Origin: Echiichthys vipera | Lineage: Eukaryota > Chordata > Actinopteri > Perciformes > Trachinidae | Assembly: GCA_963691815.1 (NCBI GenBank) | Contig: OY829648.1 | Coordinates: 12,772,246 to 12,836,245, forward strand | Direction: 5' to 3' | DNA length: 64,000 nucleotides | Part shown: piece by piece, positions 37,209-51,060 of the stretch | Position numbering within the stretch: position 1 is the stretch's first letter | How the letters are laid out: every line of letters begins with the position of its first letter | Position numbers and translations under genes: made by a program | The notes under the pieces: generated by a model | Databases searched by the model: none | Told to the model about the DNA's origin: nothing | Seen by the model: the letters and a program-made list of their open reading frames with translations, nothing else

Positions 37209-40200
37209 CATCAAGTAAATCTTAGTAAAGTACAGCTGAGGTTGGAATGTCCAATGGAAAGTTCAAGTATTGACCTGATGATAGCACACTATAAAAATTA
37301 AACTCAAAATTTATAATGAGGGTGGCATTAATGTGTGGACCAAATCATGGCAACCCATTCAATAGCTGTTGAGATTTCAGTCCGTGTCAAAGAGGTGGAC
37401 CAACCACCATCATGCCGCTAGCATAGTTAAAAATAAACAGCTACTCTTCATATCATTTGTTCCATTTAAAATATAGAAAAAATACACCTCAAAAGACAAT
37501 GAATCACAAACATAAACTGACATACAGTATATCATACCAACACAAAGGACAAGTGCCACATATACAGTAATGTAATCCGTTTAGTTTTTCTGTCCTTTCG
37601 CTGTTATGGAAGGAGGCTGGGGGAGGCCGAGACGCAGGGAAAAGAGGTGGCCCGATCAAACCCTGAGAAGTAGGCCCTGAGGGAGCAGATTAGAAAATTG
37701 TGATGCAATATTAATTGGTGATGGTGCGTGCCAGGGAGCGCAGGGTTGTCCAGGGTTTGTCTCCCCAAGGAAAGGCTGTCAAGAGCTGAGAGAACAGGCG
37801 GGATGTGTCCCTGACCTTGTCTGTCAGCTGGTGGAGGAGAGGAGGTCTGGGAAAGGAGACCCCCAGTCACACTGACACTCAGATCAACACTCTGCCAGTC
37901 TACGGAAAGCCTACTGGGACACACCCCGACAACCAGGCAGACAGAGCGACACAGTGAGACAGACTGACAGTATGTGATCTCCATGGTCAAACATAAAATA
38001 AATAATGGAAAAAATTATGTGTGGCCTATAATAACACTGTTGCAGGGAGAAGTTATGTCATTTCAGTACTAGTTTGTACATTTCACCCACAACACGGACA
38101 GGTGAGTGCAAAAACGATGCACCATTTGCACTTACTGAAAAAGAAAAACATTAAGAAATTCTATAAAAGTTAGTTTTAAGATGTCATTTAAAGAAGGACG
38201 CACAGAGTTGCACCGATGTCGTATAGCGCGTTAGCACGTTATCATCTGGAGGGCTGATGAAAAATAAAAAATAAATTAGGGGGCTTCAACAGCAAAAGCC
38301 AAGTTCTGTTCCTGGGACAATGAAATGTCCTTTGTCTAAGGACCTAACACTTTGGCTCGCACAGGGTTAGAGGGTTTGTGGTATAGGAAGGGGCCCCACA
38401 CATCTTTCCACTAACGGGCCATTGTGAGTTAGGGCTATCTTCGAGCTAGCCGTTCTTAAAGGCCCTGGGCCGCAACTTGGAAGAACCTGAACCATTTGCC
38501 TTTCTACTATAGCACCGATAGCCCCACTGTATTGCCCTACACCCCATCCATAGCATGCGACCACCTCAGTGTTAATGTCACCAATTCACCCCACAACTGC
38601 AGTCTTTTCAACAGTCCATTGATCCGAAACACCAATAGTCCGAAACATGACCTAATGGACCGAGGCCAGTAGTCTGATGCTCCGACAATACATACTAGAG
38701 TGACTGCAGCCTTGTAACTTTCCAGACTCTGTTAACAGATTGATGTTACATAGCCAAAATGTACGACTTTGTATCACACCTACAGAAAGTTATTTTCATT
38801 CCAGCTGATTTTTTTTACACAATTTAACATAACTTTATATTCATTTTTATCTCCAGGACCATGTGAATAAAAAAATGTCTCCCAGACAATGTTGGTCTGT
38901 CCGCAGTTATCACATTTTTATAACTGCAGATTTATTATTCCTTTGCATGGCCCCACGGCGGCGCGATCTAAGATCGGAAGTGACAATGAAAAAGGGACTT
39001 GTCTAAGGTAACTGAAAGCTGCCTGATAAGCACAAGGACCAGTCAACAGATTCTTAAAGTGCTCGATAAGGATATGTAGCATAATGAAAAATTAAGAATG
39101 GGTAATATAGACCGGTTTTGATGCTGTGGCAAAGCCGAATTGAATACACCCACTCCTCTGTCAGAGTTATGGACACTGTTGAGCCGCCAGCGTATTTAAT
39201 CAGAAGCGAGGTTAAAACTTTACTCTCAAGCTCTCTTTTTTCATGCTTTACACATTTCTGTCACTTCAGATGAGTACAATGCCTTTCAGGAAACTGAGCT
39301 TAGAAATGTGCACCATTATCCCGTATTTAAACAATATTGCATCTCCCCCTCTCTATGACGCCTGGCTTTTCACGCCGCCTTCAAGTGTGGCCGTTCAAAC
39401 AACACAATGTACAAACTAGTTCTTTTCCAGTATCCAGTGTCAGAGGATGATCAGCTGGACTGGGTAACCTTACATGATGAGAGGATGGCCTCAGAATCCT
39501 AGATAACAGGTGATCAGCGGCTGCACATTGTTTAGTAGAAGCGATAAGTTTCAAAACTGGTGTTTAAAACGTAACAGACACAGCAAACTTCTTTTTCATG
39601 CTGTGAAAACTGCATATCAGACAGCGGTGGTGGTTGCAGAGAGGGAGAGAACAAGGCAACACGAGCATATGGGCGAGAGTCACATGTCATCTGGGGACAC
39701 GCAAACACTGGACACATGTCAGCTTCAATTAACCCTCTCCCATCTGTCTCTTTTTCTCTCACTTTTCTTTCTGCTACTAGGATCTCAACTAGGTCATGCA
39801 GTGCAGTGAATCCCTACATACAGGGTGTGACATAAAAATATATACCTGCATAAAGACAAGAAACTTAGTTATTCTCCCTTGTGTCACACAAAATGTAAAG
39901 CCCAATTTCTTGTCTTTCTCTATTCGCTTAAGCCATCCCCTGTCAAAGCAGATCTACCTTATTAAATTATCAATGCCATGGACTTCAATAATTTAGGCTA
40001 CCCAGCAGTGTGTTATGCTGACAGTGTCTTGGAGTTCCCTGACATACTGTTGAGTGTCCCTCCAGAGAGCTTGTCTAAGTTTCCCTGCTCTATAGTCAGC
40101 AGCAAACTCACCACAGCTGCCAAAAGGTTAACAACAGCCAATGAATGTAGAGCAGGGAAACTTATGATGGCATTTGCAGCAACATGTTATCTTCTGAGTG

Positions 40201-41088
40201 CGCCCCATATGTGAAGCACTGTCCTCAGCAACAGTATACCAACAGAAAGTCAGGTAAAATACAGATAGAAAGACAAGTAACAGACAGATGAAACAGAAGT
40301 TAAACACACACACGGGCTGTTTCCCTGTCTTACAACCCCTGCTTGTCTTTTTATCTGTAATTAAATTCGGAAACAGGTTACGGTAGCATCAGTGGCACAG
40401 TTCCTCCCATCCTGAGGCAGAGGGTTGTTGATGTGTGTGTGAAAGAGTGAAACGTTATGCTGTAACGCTATTTCCTTCAGTCTGACAAATGAGGCCCTGG
40501 CTGCGCTCTGGTGTTGGCAGTTACCTATGAAAGAACGCATCAATCCAATTGGCTTTCCCGTCCCGCCTGTCACAGAGCACCACATTTTCCTTCCACTTGT
40601 GGCATGCACACATTCACACACCTACGTACAAGAAAAAAAACCCTGTATAAACAGGAATTATATGTCACAGCCACGCCACCTCTCAGAGTTTCTACCCTCC
40701 GTTCCTCACCTCTCACGTCTTTTCTCATCCACCCCCGACACCTCGTGTCAGATCCCTTCCTCTCCTTCTCTCTCTATCTGTCCTACCCTCTGCCTTCCCC
40801 TCTTCACCTCCCCCCGTTTGAGATCAACACCTAGCTGTGTGCAGGTGCAAGGCTTCTGGCAAACTGTCAGCTTGAGTCTCCTTTACTTAAATACACACAC
40901 TCACAGCTTGGCTCCAACACAGGCGCTTCCCACTCTGTGAATTGGGCTCCACACACAGCGAGCTAGATCACACCCTCACTGTCAACACATGAAGGAAGAC
41001 TAACCGGGAGTGCACTAAAGGTTGGAAAACACTGACTGGGGACAAAGAAGGAAAATAACATGGCAGAAAAAAAGTGAAAATGGACAAA
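37209..41088. other. AGBL4: Probable AGBL4 intron
   Basis: No exon is recognised. The stretch 38590-38700 contains repeated GTCCGAAACA / GTCTGATGC words and the preceding 38300-38580 is probably part of the same interspersed repeat. The remaining sequence is unremarkable; short frames are not supported. Confidence 0.45.
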
Positions 41089-42170
41089 GGTGGTTTCAAC
41101 ATGGATCTGTTAAATCCAAATAAGTACAAACTGACTCAAGAGTTCATAGATACTGTACAGTGTATGATTATATATCCAGTGATCACGAGAGCTAATAGAA
41201 TAACATCGTATTGTGCCACTTTAATAACAATATTCATATATTATAACATGATATGTATAATACAATGAGCCGGCTATTAATAGTTGACATCACTGACCAT
41301 TTTTTGTAGTCTATGACAATTATACAAGAAAGACATATCAGGCAGATGGAGGGCAATAAATATAAATACAAACAAGTGAGAAGAGAATATCTAATGTATG
41401 TATTCATATATGAATTACTGACACAAAACTGTAAATTATTATATGAAGAAGAAGATATCGACAAAGCATATGAAAAGATCTTGAAAATATTCAAATCATT
41501 ATATGAAAAAAAATTGTCCAATGAAATATCACAACGGAAAACGCGCAAACAGTCTATGGATCACAAAGGGGCTTCAAAATGTCTGCAAAAAGAAACATAT
41601 TCATTCATTCATTCATCTTCAACCGCTTATCCCGAGGTCGGGGTTGCGGGGGTGCTGGAGCCAATCCCAGCTGACATCGGGCGTGAGGCGGGGTACACCC
41701 TGAACAGGACGCCAGTCTATCACAGGGCACATAGAGACGAACATAGACGGACAACCATTCACACCTACGGGCAATTTTTAGAGTCATCAATGAACCTAAC
41801 ACGTGCATGTCTTTGGATTATGGGAGGAAACCGGAGAACCCGGAGGAAACCCACGCAGACACAGGGAGAACATGCAAACTCTACACAGAAAGGCCCAGGC
41901 CGGGATGCAAACTTGTAACCTTCTTGCTGTGAGGCGACAGTGCTAACCACTACACCACCGTGTAGCCCCAGAAACATATTCTATAAAGATAATTCATAAA
42001 GCATAGAACTATAGAGGCAGATAAAAAATGACATAACAACAGTCAAAAAAGTCATCGATGGTATTTTGAAACCACTAATTCACATCTGTAACATGTCCTT
42101 CCAAACATGTTAATTACCAGGCCAGATAAAAACTGTAAAAGTTATACTTTTATATAAAACAGCTGTTCCA
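41089..42170 (+). mobile_element. LINE relic (endonuclease end, linker, RT start), split by a SINE
   Basis: Plus-strand translation gives GGFNMDLLNPNKYKLTQEFI, then RANRITSYCATLI, VDITDHF, KLLYEEEDIDKAYEKILKIF, CPMKYHNGKRANS, WITKGLQNVCKKKHI and, beyond the SINE, VIDGILKPLIHICNMSFQ and LPGQIKTVKVILLYK. These match the order in fish LINE polyproteins: the GDFN and SDH motifs of the APE endonuclease, then the linker, then the first reverse-transcriptase block (P...K...V.PiyK). GDFN has become GGFN, and stops and frameshifts are frequent, so it is dead. The family (Tx1/L1-like or I-like) is not settled. The 201-codon frame at 41313-41918 is a chance fusion of this relic with the SINE. Confidence 0.8.
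41603..41969 (-). mobile_element. tRNA-derived SINE with 12-bp target-site duplications
   Basis: Minus-strand element of about 367 bp. Its 5' head has TGGTGTAGTGG (41947-41957), a perfect match to the RNA polymerase III box A consensus, and AGTTTGCATCC (41903-41913), a decayed box B. The 3' end is GATAAGCGGTTGAAGATG followed by ATGA/GAAT repeats. AGAAACATATTC occurs exactly at both edges (41591-41602 and 41970-41981). The body with CACGCAGACACAGGGAGAAC and GGAGCCAATCCCAGCTGAC is a well-known repeat of fish genomes. It was inserted by LINE machinery; perfect duplications suggest a fairly recent event. Confidence 0.88.
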
Positions 42171-43085
42171 CGTATTTACTGAGGAATTTTATGTCGTAGA
42201 ACAAAGAAGTGAAAACCACATACCTCTAGCTTCAGGCATCTAAAACAAAACGTTGAATTTGAGACGAGGGAACTGGAAGTGCAAAAATAGTAACTCATTT
42301 CAAGGTTTTAGGTCTCATTTCTGCAGCACTCCATAAACTGAATGTTTTGCACTGACTTAGGAAGCAAATGTTAATACAATATAAACTAATGACAACAATT
42401 TGTAATGCTACATTCAGATTTATGTTTAACAGCAACACTTGTATTTGTTTGTTTCGCATTTTTCAAAAGTTTGAGGATTCATTGAGAGATCCTGATGGAT
42501 TTTCCTTTTCTGTAGCTGTTAAAAATGTAGAAAAAAAAAACAGCTCAGTACCAAAAATACTAAAAATAAGACTGGATTAATGCTGTGCTACTAAAAAATG
42601 TATTCATACTAATCCAACCAGAATCGAAAACTACAAAATCCTCATGTTGTTTTTAATAGATATCATCTTTTTTCTAGGTGTGTCTCATTCATGTTGTCGC
42701 GCTTCAGGCACCTGCAGATCACTCAGTGTCACACAGAACAAGAGACGGACACAACCAGAATGACCCTTTCCTGTGACTGTGAGAATAGACTACACAGATA
42801 AGACTGATTGAGATTAATATCAACTTTACCGATTGAAAATTAAACTCCCATAGATCAAATATTTGCCTTGATAAAGCGTTAATGTACTGGCTGGAAAGGT
42901 AATTAGGTGTAATAAATGTCTGTAACATCAACACACGCAGACCCATTCACGCACACGTACATAGACCGCGTGGTGACCTCTAGAGCTGTGAACATAGAGT
43001 TGGTGTCAGTCTGCATGGCCCGGGGTCATCTGACAGCTCTAAACAAGATTCTCATTAACACTAAGCCATTAGATGTGCCTGCTGG

Positions 43086-43086
<1 letters not shown>

Positions 43087-43153
<67 letters not shown>
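43087..43153. repeat. (TG)n microsatellite
   Basis: A pure TG array of about 67 bp. Confidence 0.96.
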
Positions 43154-43157
<4 letters not shown>

Positions 43158-46100
43158 CTTATTCATGGACTTGGGTTTAGGTTGACATTGAGAAGGGTAG
43201 ACAAGTGTCAGTTTGGTCTTCACCATGAGTCGCATCAAATATCAAAACCATAGAAATACAGTGATGCAGAGAGAGTGCTGGTTGTTTAATCTGTGGAACA
43301 ATGTATTGCAACACTCGGTTGGTTTACATGCACAGCAGTAAGCGGGTTATGGTTTTACACAGGAGTAACTCTACCGCCGGTACAGTAGGTGGCGCTCTGC
43401 CAACGTACAAGTGGTTGGAATACGGCTTTTTCTTCTGGTTGACCTTTTTCAAAATCACAACCACTTTGAAAGAGGGGAGAAAATGACTTTTCAACAGAAT
43501 TATGATAGAAATGGGTTTTCTTGGTAGTAGTGGGGGGAGGGGCAGTTATAACCTATGGAGCATGGGCAGACGCGTGACCCTATCTTACCACATTAAAGGT
43601 GCATACATGCACAAATTCTCCAGTTACTAAAAGAGTTATCTAGGTCTGTTAACTGGGATATGAGAACTAACTGGGGTAAGGTTTTTACATGGCGTTTGAG
43701 AAACCTGGGTATTGTTTTGTATATATCTAGGGGATATATATCAGTACTTTGCTGTATCTCACTGCAGATAAAGCTAAATCTATTTGCAGATATAAACTCA
43801 GAGCACAGAGCAGAAAAAACTTGTTGCCATTGTTTCATCACTGATAAAAAATAGAGATTTTTCACTATCGAGGCAGCGTGCACCTACTGATGAGGTGAAG
43901 TAATTTGTTAAAGCTGAAGATAAAATAAGGTAAATGCTTGACTGAATTTTAATGACCACAATGCTTATCAAGTGTCAGAGACCAATACAAACAACTTTCC
44001 TTAGTTGTTAGTTGTTGCTGTTTATCCATGTCTTACTTTGATTAAGCACTGTAATTTGTAATTTTAAAAATTAAATGTAGCTAATCCTTTCTCCATTAGG
44101 CGATAATAAAGACTCTTGCTGAAAGTTACTGAGCGACCTTTACATTTTAAAAGAACGGATCTTCTGCTTGCCACATTGGTGGGATCAGATTTATGTATTT
44201 TTCCCTCTAGCCTCCTCTCATACTGCAGCCCTGCATTACCATGATTGTCTGCCATCTTGGCCATTTATGTATTTGTGCTACAGAGAATAACATACTGTGC
44301 CGAAAACAAATGTCACCGGTCTTGGTCACGTGGCTATTGATAACATCTATTCTATTCATGTAATGCTGGGTTTTTTAATTTTTAATTAACTCACAAAATG
44401 TCAAGAAAGGACAAAAGGAAACAGAAATACCTCAACAACAGAAATACAACTGTACACCTTCTGAAAATACCAGCTTAACTCGTCGTAAAACACACTCCTT
44501 TCAAACTTGACTGAAACTAAATAAAACTCACCAAAACCCTTTATTCACAGAGTTAGATGAGAAAATCTTCTGGCTCTATTGCTGTTTTTTCAAGATGACT
44601 CTGCCATTGATGGCCTATCGGTCCTGTAACATCATCCCTACCACTCGCAGTTGCCATCGCCGTAGATAGAAGAGACTCACATCTGGTGGTGCGTGCTGTG
44701 CACTACATCGCTAGTATTTTTGCCGATATTGAAAATCTTTTTTGATGATATTGACAAATCAGCTCGTCGGGATCTGCCAATACCCTAGAATACCGTTATA
44801 GCGTAATACGCTTAATTGTGCAGGGTGCGAGAGACTGAACAGCAGAACTCAGTTTTTTGATAATACGATAATACAATATGATAATACTTAAAATTGTTTG
44901 CTTATTTATATACACAGTGGATTCAGGGTCATGAAGATGCAAAGAAACAACTAATCTTTTTCACTAAAACCCACTGCTCACAGTGCTTCCCATGTTTTTT
45001 TTGCTGTTTCTAATTAAAACTATTGCATTGTTGTGAATTCCAAACAAATGTGATGACTTTGCTTGTTATTAGAGCATGCAGCTCTAAGTGCTGAAAGCTG
45101 GAGAAAATATTGTATTTCCTCTTTATGGGTGCTCAATCAGCACATTACATTTATTGACAAAACTTTCTTAAAAAAGAATAATCTGCTGCATTTGAGATAG
45201 ATTGCAAAGTGACAGTTAATCCATGTGTTCACCTTCAATATCTGATACACAACAAACTAGAGAGGGAGGACTGGTAAAAGTCCTCTAATAGGAATATGTG
45301 TATTGCCATATAAACTCTATGTTTGTGTGGGCATGTCTGTGAGAGGAAAGAGAGACGTGCATTTGACTGTGTATGTGTGTGTTAGTGACTGCATGTGCCA
45401 GTGCTGCCAGGCTTTGCTAGAAATGGTATAATTTATCACACCTAATTAATTATACTCCAACACCGAGAAGAGTTATCCTTGTCACTCAATCGGCTCCCGA
45501 CTCTGCATCCCTCTGTCTGACGACAGGAGGAAAGACCCAGATAAACTCCTGGAGCCTGAAACACCACAGCCTTCTTGAAGTCTAGCTCTCTTCTCGGCTG
45601 ATTCGCCATGCCTGTTTAGCCAGCTTCACATTACCATTTAAATAAAGAGTCGAGCTAAATGACCACTGCAGGACATAAAAAGAGAAATTAAATTGTTTTT
45701 CTTTCTCAGAGCTGTTTATTCTTTTCTTTCTGGCTCAAGCTCCTCGTCATTTTTAATAAGTTTAATCTGGGGGACTGGTTGATAAAAATGTGCCGAAGAC
45801 TCAAAATGAGAAATGAACTACTTTATCTCTGATTACAAGGTAAATCTAATCTCTTTAATGGATAACAATGACTCACAAAGCTAAGCAGACTTGAATCAAC
45901 TCAGGTATGTTCATTTCCTAAAAACTGATTATGATAAAAAACAAAAACAAACAAAATCGCTTGAACAACCAGCAGGCATAAAGTTTGTTTCAAAACAGAC
46001 CACATGATTAAAAGGGATAATGTCAAACTATAGAGCTTGACCTGAAAAAGTACAACAGAAAAATAAAGTACTAGAGGCGCCTTCCCTACTTCCTACCCTC

Positions 46101-46959
46101 CTTCTACACCCATCTTCGAACTGCACCGTCATTTTGATGTTTTGCACCGTTGGGACACTATCACGGTGACAAAATCTGGCCACAGGCAGACAGACACAAA
46201 AATAAACACCTGGGAAAATACTCAAAACCAGTTTTGCCCACACAGACTCACAAATGAAAACAATACTAGCGTCACTGTCACAGCTGGTAAAAAGGCCTCA
46301 GGGGCCAATGTGTAGAAGTTATTTTGAGCTACAGCAGTCAAGAGCTGCATGCAGTGTTTCTCGTGCCAACATATCTGCCACTAATTTACAGAAGGTGTGC
46401 AGCAATTCAATGAAGAAGACAATGTGAGAGGAAAGATTACTATGAAACAGGGAATATTGCTCCTGCAAACCATGTGGCTATTTTTGTCTTTTGAACTCAA
46501 CTCTCTGTGCTGGTTATAAATGAAGAGCTATCGCTACATAATGAATATGAATTGCGTTCATCACCTTCCTCGGATATGGTAACATAGGCTACATGTTATA
46601 TATGTCTTTAGATTATTTCATTTTTAAGTACATTTTTTTTACTTTGGAGCCGATCTAATCCATTCAATTCTATGTATATGTACTAAATACAGGAAATTTT
46701 ATTCCTATTTAAAGAGTATTCTGATGATTTAAATCCACTTCTGAGTCTTACATACATGGCTGCAGGGGAAACATGGTTCACCTGCACACACTGCCAGGAC
46801 ACAGAGCTAGATTCAAAATCAGCAAAGTATTCTTTTGAGTTTTGACCTTTTTCTTGCGACCTTTAAACAGCTAATACTTTGATTGTAATTCCTGTTAATA
46901 TTGAAGATTTTTTTTAACCAAGCTGCTGTTGCTAGATTTATTATTGGAAGTATAATAGA

Positions 46960-47055
46960 TAACAATTGATACACTGGTATCAGATCAATACTCAGTATCG
47001 GCCAATGCCCAAAGCCCTCGTATCAGGACTGACAAATCGGCGCATCCCTAACTAA
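46960..47055. repeat. Fish interspersed repeat fragment (CAGTATCGGCC type)
   Basis: CACTGGTATCAGATCAATAC, CAGTATCGGCCAATGCCC and ACAAATCGGCGCATCCCTA correspond to a common fish repeat ending 'atcggtgcatcccta'. A possibly related piece is at 44700-44785. Class not determined. Confidence 0.5.
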
Positions 47056-49002
47056 AAACATATGACTTGGACAGTAATTTGAAAGTGGGGGATTAACACG
47101 TACAGTGATCATGTTTTCCCACCTAGTCCTGCCTTTTTTGTGGATCTAAAGATGTTTATATGAATATGGCAAGATCTGCATGAGTGAAAACGCACTGCAG
47201 ACATCTCACACCCATCATCAAGGAGGTAAGCAGATTGTATCGGACACAGATTGATTGCCCTTGAAATCCAACAAAATTGCTTAGCTTGTAACAAGCTTTA
47301 TTTACTACATTAAATTATCATTAAAATGCTATTAGGGCAATTAGTTGATTTCCATTTTAAACGACACATCTATGGTGAGAGAGAAGCGCTGAGGGGGAGA
47401 GAAGGAGGGAAGGAAAACGGGCGTGGAGGACAGTGGAGAAAGGACAGAAGTTAAAGTTACAAGAGGAAAAGAGCGAGAAGCAAGAGGGGGGAGTAAAGAA
47501 GAGAGGATATACGAGGAGAGGTGAGGTGAGTCAGTAAGGAGAGAGCAGTGGGAGATGAATATTAAGCAGCTGTAGTGATTAGGGTGGTGGTGCAGAGTGG
47601 CACTGTGACAGTGACATTGGCTGCCATTGGCAGCCCCTGCCATGGTGATTCACTGGAACTTGCTTCATTTGGGCCATAATTAGCTTAAATGTTCAGAGAA
47701 TGAAAAATTCATCATCACTTTGAATCTTGTTAATTGGGAGAGCCGTCTGCATTAATAGAGGCCATTTGGAAGCTCTGCACTTAAGTATGCTCGTGTGTGC
47801 GTGCATACACAGTTAGGTGTGTGTGCATGTGTGTGTATGTAGTTATGGTATGAGAGCTCAGTTTTGCATCCACTTACCGGAGAGATGGATTTCAAACTTT
47901 ACCAGTTTTTATCATTTAACAAACTGAATAAGCTTCTTATAAATGATAAGGACATCTGAATAACGCTAGCAGCGGAGACACATTTAACAGCTACAGTCAA
48001 GACTTAGCCAGCGTATCTTATCATTCATACAGTTAAATGACAATGCAGGGACATGCAGCTGGGGGGGTATGGGTGAATAAAAAGTAAGGTATGGATGGAG
48101 CATGGGCAGACGAGCCAATTCGAGTTTGATTGGTAGCTCATATATGTATATTACCATCTTTGAAGGCCAGAGGCAGAATTAATCAGTATCAACTTACTGT
48201 CTGTTAACCCTGCAGTCACTTTTCAGATGAACATAGCAGCAGAGATGGAATAATGTATGCTTCAACATCATTACCAGCAACAGAGAGAATGTAATGAACA
48301 CACTTATTGCATGTTTTGCATACAGATCTGAGCTCCGTGCTATAAATGAATGCTGTGTAGATTGTGTCCTTAAAATGGGAAACAAAAACACATCTCTAAG
48401 AAATTAGACAATAACGTCTAATTTCTAAATTAGATTCATTTACAAAAGAATGAGCTCGACTCTTTTGTTACTTTCTAATTATTTATAGTTATGAGAGAGT
48501 TTTCTGTGCCTTTAAGGGGGGAAATATTGAAGGATGAGTAAGTGTCAGTGTGTCAGCCAGTGATGGACAAACTAGACAAAATGTTCTCCAAGACAAACTA
48601 ATAATGAGGCCTGTGAATGTTGTTTAACCCATTCATGACTTTAAATTTGATGTTTTGTATCTTGTGTACTTTACCGATACCAAACCCGCATGTGTTGTAG
48701 TGAGAAACAGAGCATGTTTCTTGTGTCTCTCAGAGCAGGAGAGGTTAACAGTTGCTGCTACAAGCAGTAAGAAATTAAGACTTATTATGTCCATCTCTTT
48801 CCCTGCAGTGGGGCCGAAGCCTGATCACCCTGACAGCAGCCAGAGAGACTGAAAAGCCTGCAATCAAAAACTGAGTGTGGAGTTTAGTGTTTTAGTTGGT
48901 GGCCAGTGTGCCGTTTAGTTTAGTTCAGCCTGGGTGGCTGTGTTATATGGAGTGTGTTTCATACTCAGTTATAAAACATGCAACTGTGTCCTTCCTCTAA
49001 AC

Positions 49003-49004
<2 letters not shown>

Positions 49005-49063
<59 letters not shown>
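49005..49063. repeat. (TG)n microsatellite
   Basis: A pure TG array of about 59 bp. Confidence 0.96.
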
Positions 49064-49066
<3 letters not shown>

Positions 49067-50924
49067 CTCCTAGAAACATCAAACCTTTTATGCCGTGGTA
49101 ACATATGCAACCACTGCAGCCTCTCTGAACTTCCCCTTCTAGGAGGCAACAAAAGCTGTTATATTTTCACATTCAAAACAGTAACAATGTCATAAAGCAA
49201 ACACATTACTGCCACCTTTTATGCAGCGCGGCTGTGTACACCGCGTCTGCACGAAAAGCAAAAGGTGGACAAGATGAATCAGACAGTCTTCCAGGAAGCT
49301 CAATAAAAGCTCTGAAATGACCATATTCATTAGGTTGTGTGTGTGACATAAATACGATATGTCTCCCTCTTTACTGCAGTGTGTGAGGAGGACACAGTGT
49401 TTATGCGACAGACAGCGTGGCTGCAGAGCTCAGCCCAGTCTGGACCAGCTCAGCCGGGCCCAGCCCAGCCCAGCCCGAGCCAGCCGGCACTAATCCATCA
49501 TCACCACTACTGAATCATCGCGCTGCCAATAAAGCCAGGCGGCAATACATTACAGGCATGTGGCAGGCTTTAGCGATAATGACATTGAGAAGTCCCCTTG
49601 GGCTGTAGGAAAAGCCTATGCGCATGACACACTTGCTTACAGAGGCAATAATATATGGAATAATATATGCATCAGTGTGCCAGACAGGGGAGAGAAATGG
49701 GGAGATCAGGGAATAAGTAGAGCTCAGTCTATGCAAGTAAAGAGGGAGGAAATAGCCTTTCACAGTGACCACTTCCTATCAGATTCCAATGTGGACTCAG
49801 GCAAATCTAGCATTCAATGACGGGGCTCATTTGAGATTCAAGCCTTTCCAAACAAGCCATCTTACAAGCAATCTCATATGTCAACACCCCATTTTCTGTC
49901 TTATCTTGTTCTCATGCAGCTGAGTTGATATTGCAATATGGTTTGGACATGGGGCGTGTTAGATACAGTGCTGCCAACCATCAGCATGCTGTGTGGCACA
50001 GAGGCAGGACAGCAGCATGGGGACTGAATGAGTAAATACAGTGAAGTGACCTGTAGGTCTTTCCCATCCTGTTATCTTGTGGCTGACATTGAGAACAATC
50101 TGCCTGTTAATCCCTCACCTTCATTGCGGATGCACACGTATGAACTCCAAAACACTCAAAAGTTGAAACATAGCTCTACTGGGGATGTGAAGGAGAGGGA
50201 GACTGATGTCTCTGGTGACAGAAGTTATACAGAGCCTTTGAGGATGGAAAGCTTGTGTCAGATGTGTGAAAAGGCACTAAGAGTTTACACAGTTACACAG
50301 ATCTTTGTACAGAGGAAGGAGTTGTCAGAGAAATAACACCACAGCTCATCTGCCACAGCGTGTCTGGGAATCTGTCCGTCTGTCTTCCCGGTGTCAGACT
50401 CCTGGGCGAGATGTTTTAAAAAACAAAATGTTGCAATTGTACGGCGAAACTCAAACTCAAATTTTAATCTTTGCATTTAAATTAAAAGTTTACTGGGTAC
50501 GTTGGTGCTGAGGAATTTGCATTAGCCTATGGGTCATCAAGGTTTTCTGAAACCCATTCAGCACACATGGGCATCAATTTAAAAATAAAAACTCTTTTGA
50601 CATTAGTTAAGTGGTATTCCAATGTAAAAAAGAATACTTTAAAGCCTGAGGTAGGTTTTGCGCTTCAAGCTATTGACCAATTTAACCCAGATGTGGTGAT
50701 TTTTAATACATACAGATTGAGGTGAAAATACAATATGCAGAAATTAAGTTACTACTCACCCAGAGCTCTTTAGTAACTTCAGGTAATTTGTCTAACAGTG
50801 AACGACAGGGCTCAGCCATGCTGATTTGTCAACAAAGCCGCAGAAAGTTTAATTGACCGTGTTGCTGTCCACCTCTGTTTACTCTGAAATACCTTTGATG
50901 CGGGAGGTGGAAAAGGGAATAATT

Positions 50925-51060
50925 AGACATTTTTGGAAACATCTGTATTTGCTTTCTTGCCAATAAAATGAGATCGTTAGACCTACCATCGATAGCCTGT
51001 TAGCTTAGCACAAAGACTGAGACATCAGGGTCAACAGGCAGAAATTAGCTCTTAGCTCTC
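50925..51060 (-). repeat. Fish interspersed repeat fragment
   Basis: GACATTTTTGGAAACATCTG, TTTGCTTTCTTGCC and TTAGCTTAGCACAAAGACTG follow the order of the abundant fish repeat that in opposite orientation contains 'ggctagctgtttccccctg', also represented at 32185-32265. Confidence 0.55.

Noticed and set aside
41313..41918. A 201-codon plus frame as a possible new gene
   Set aside because: First half is a LINE endonuclease/linker relic and the second half is the antisense of a SINE. The fusion is accidental.
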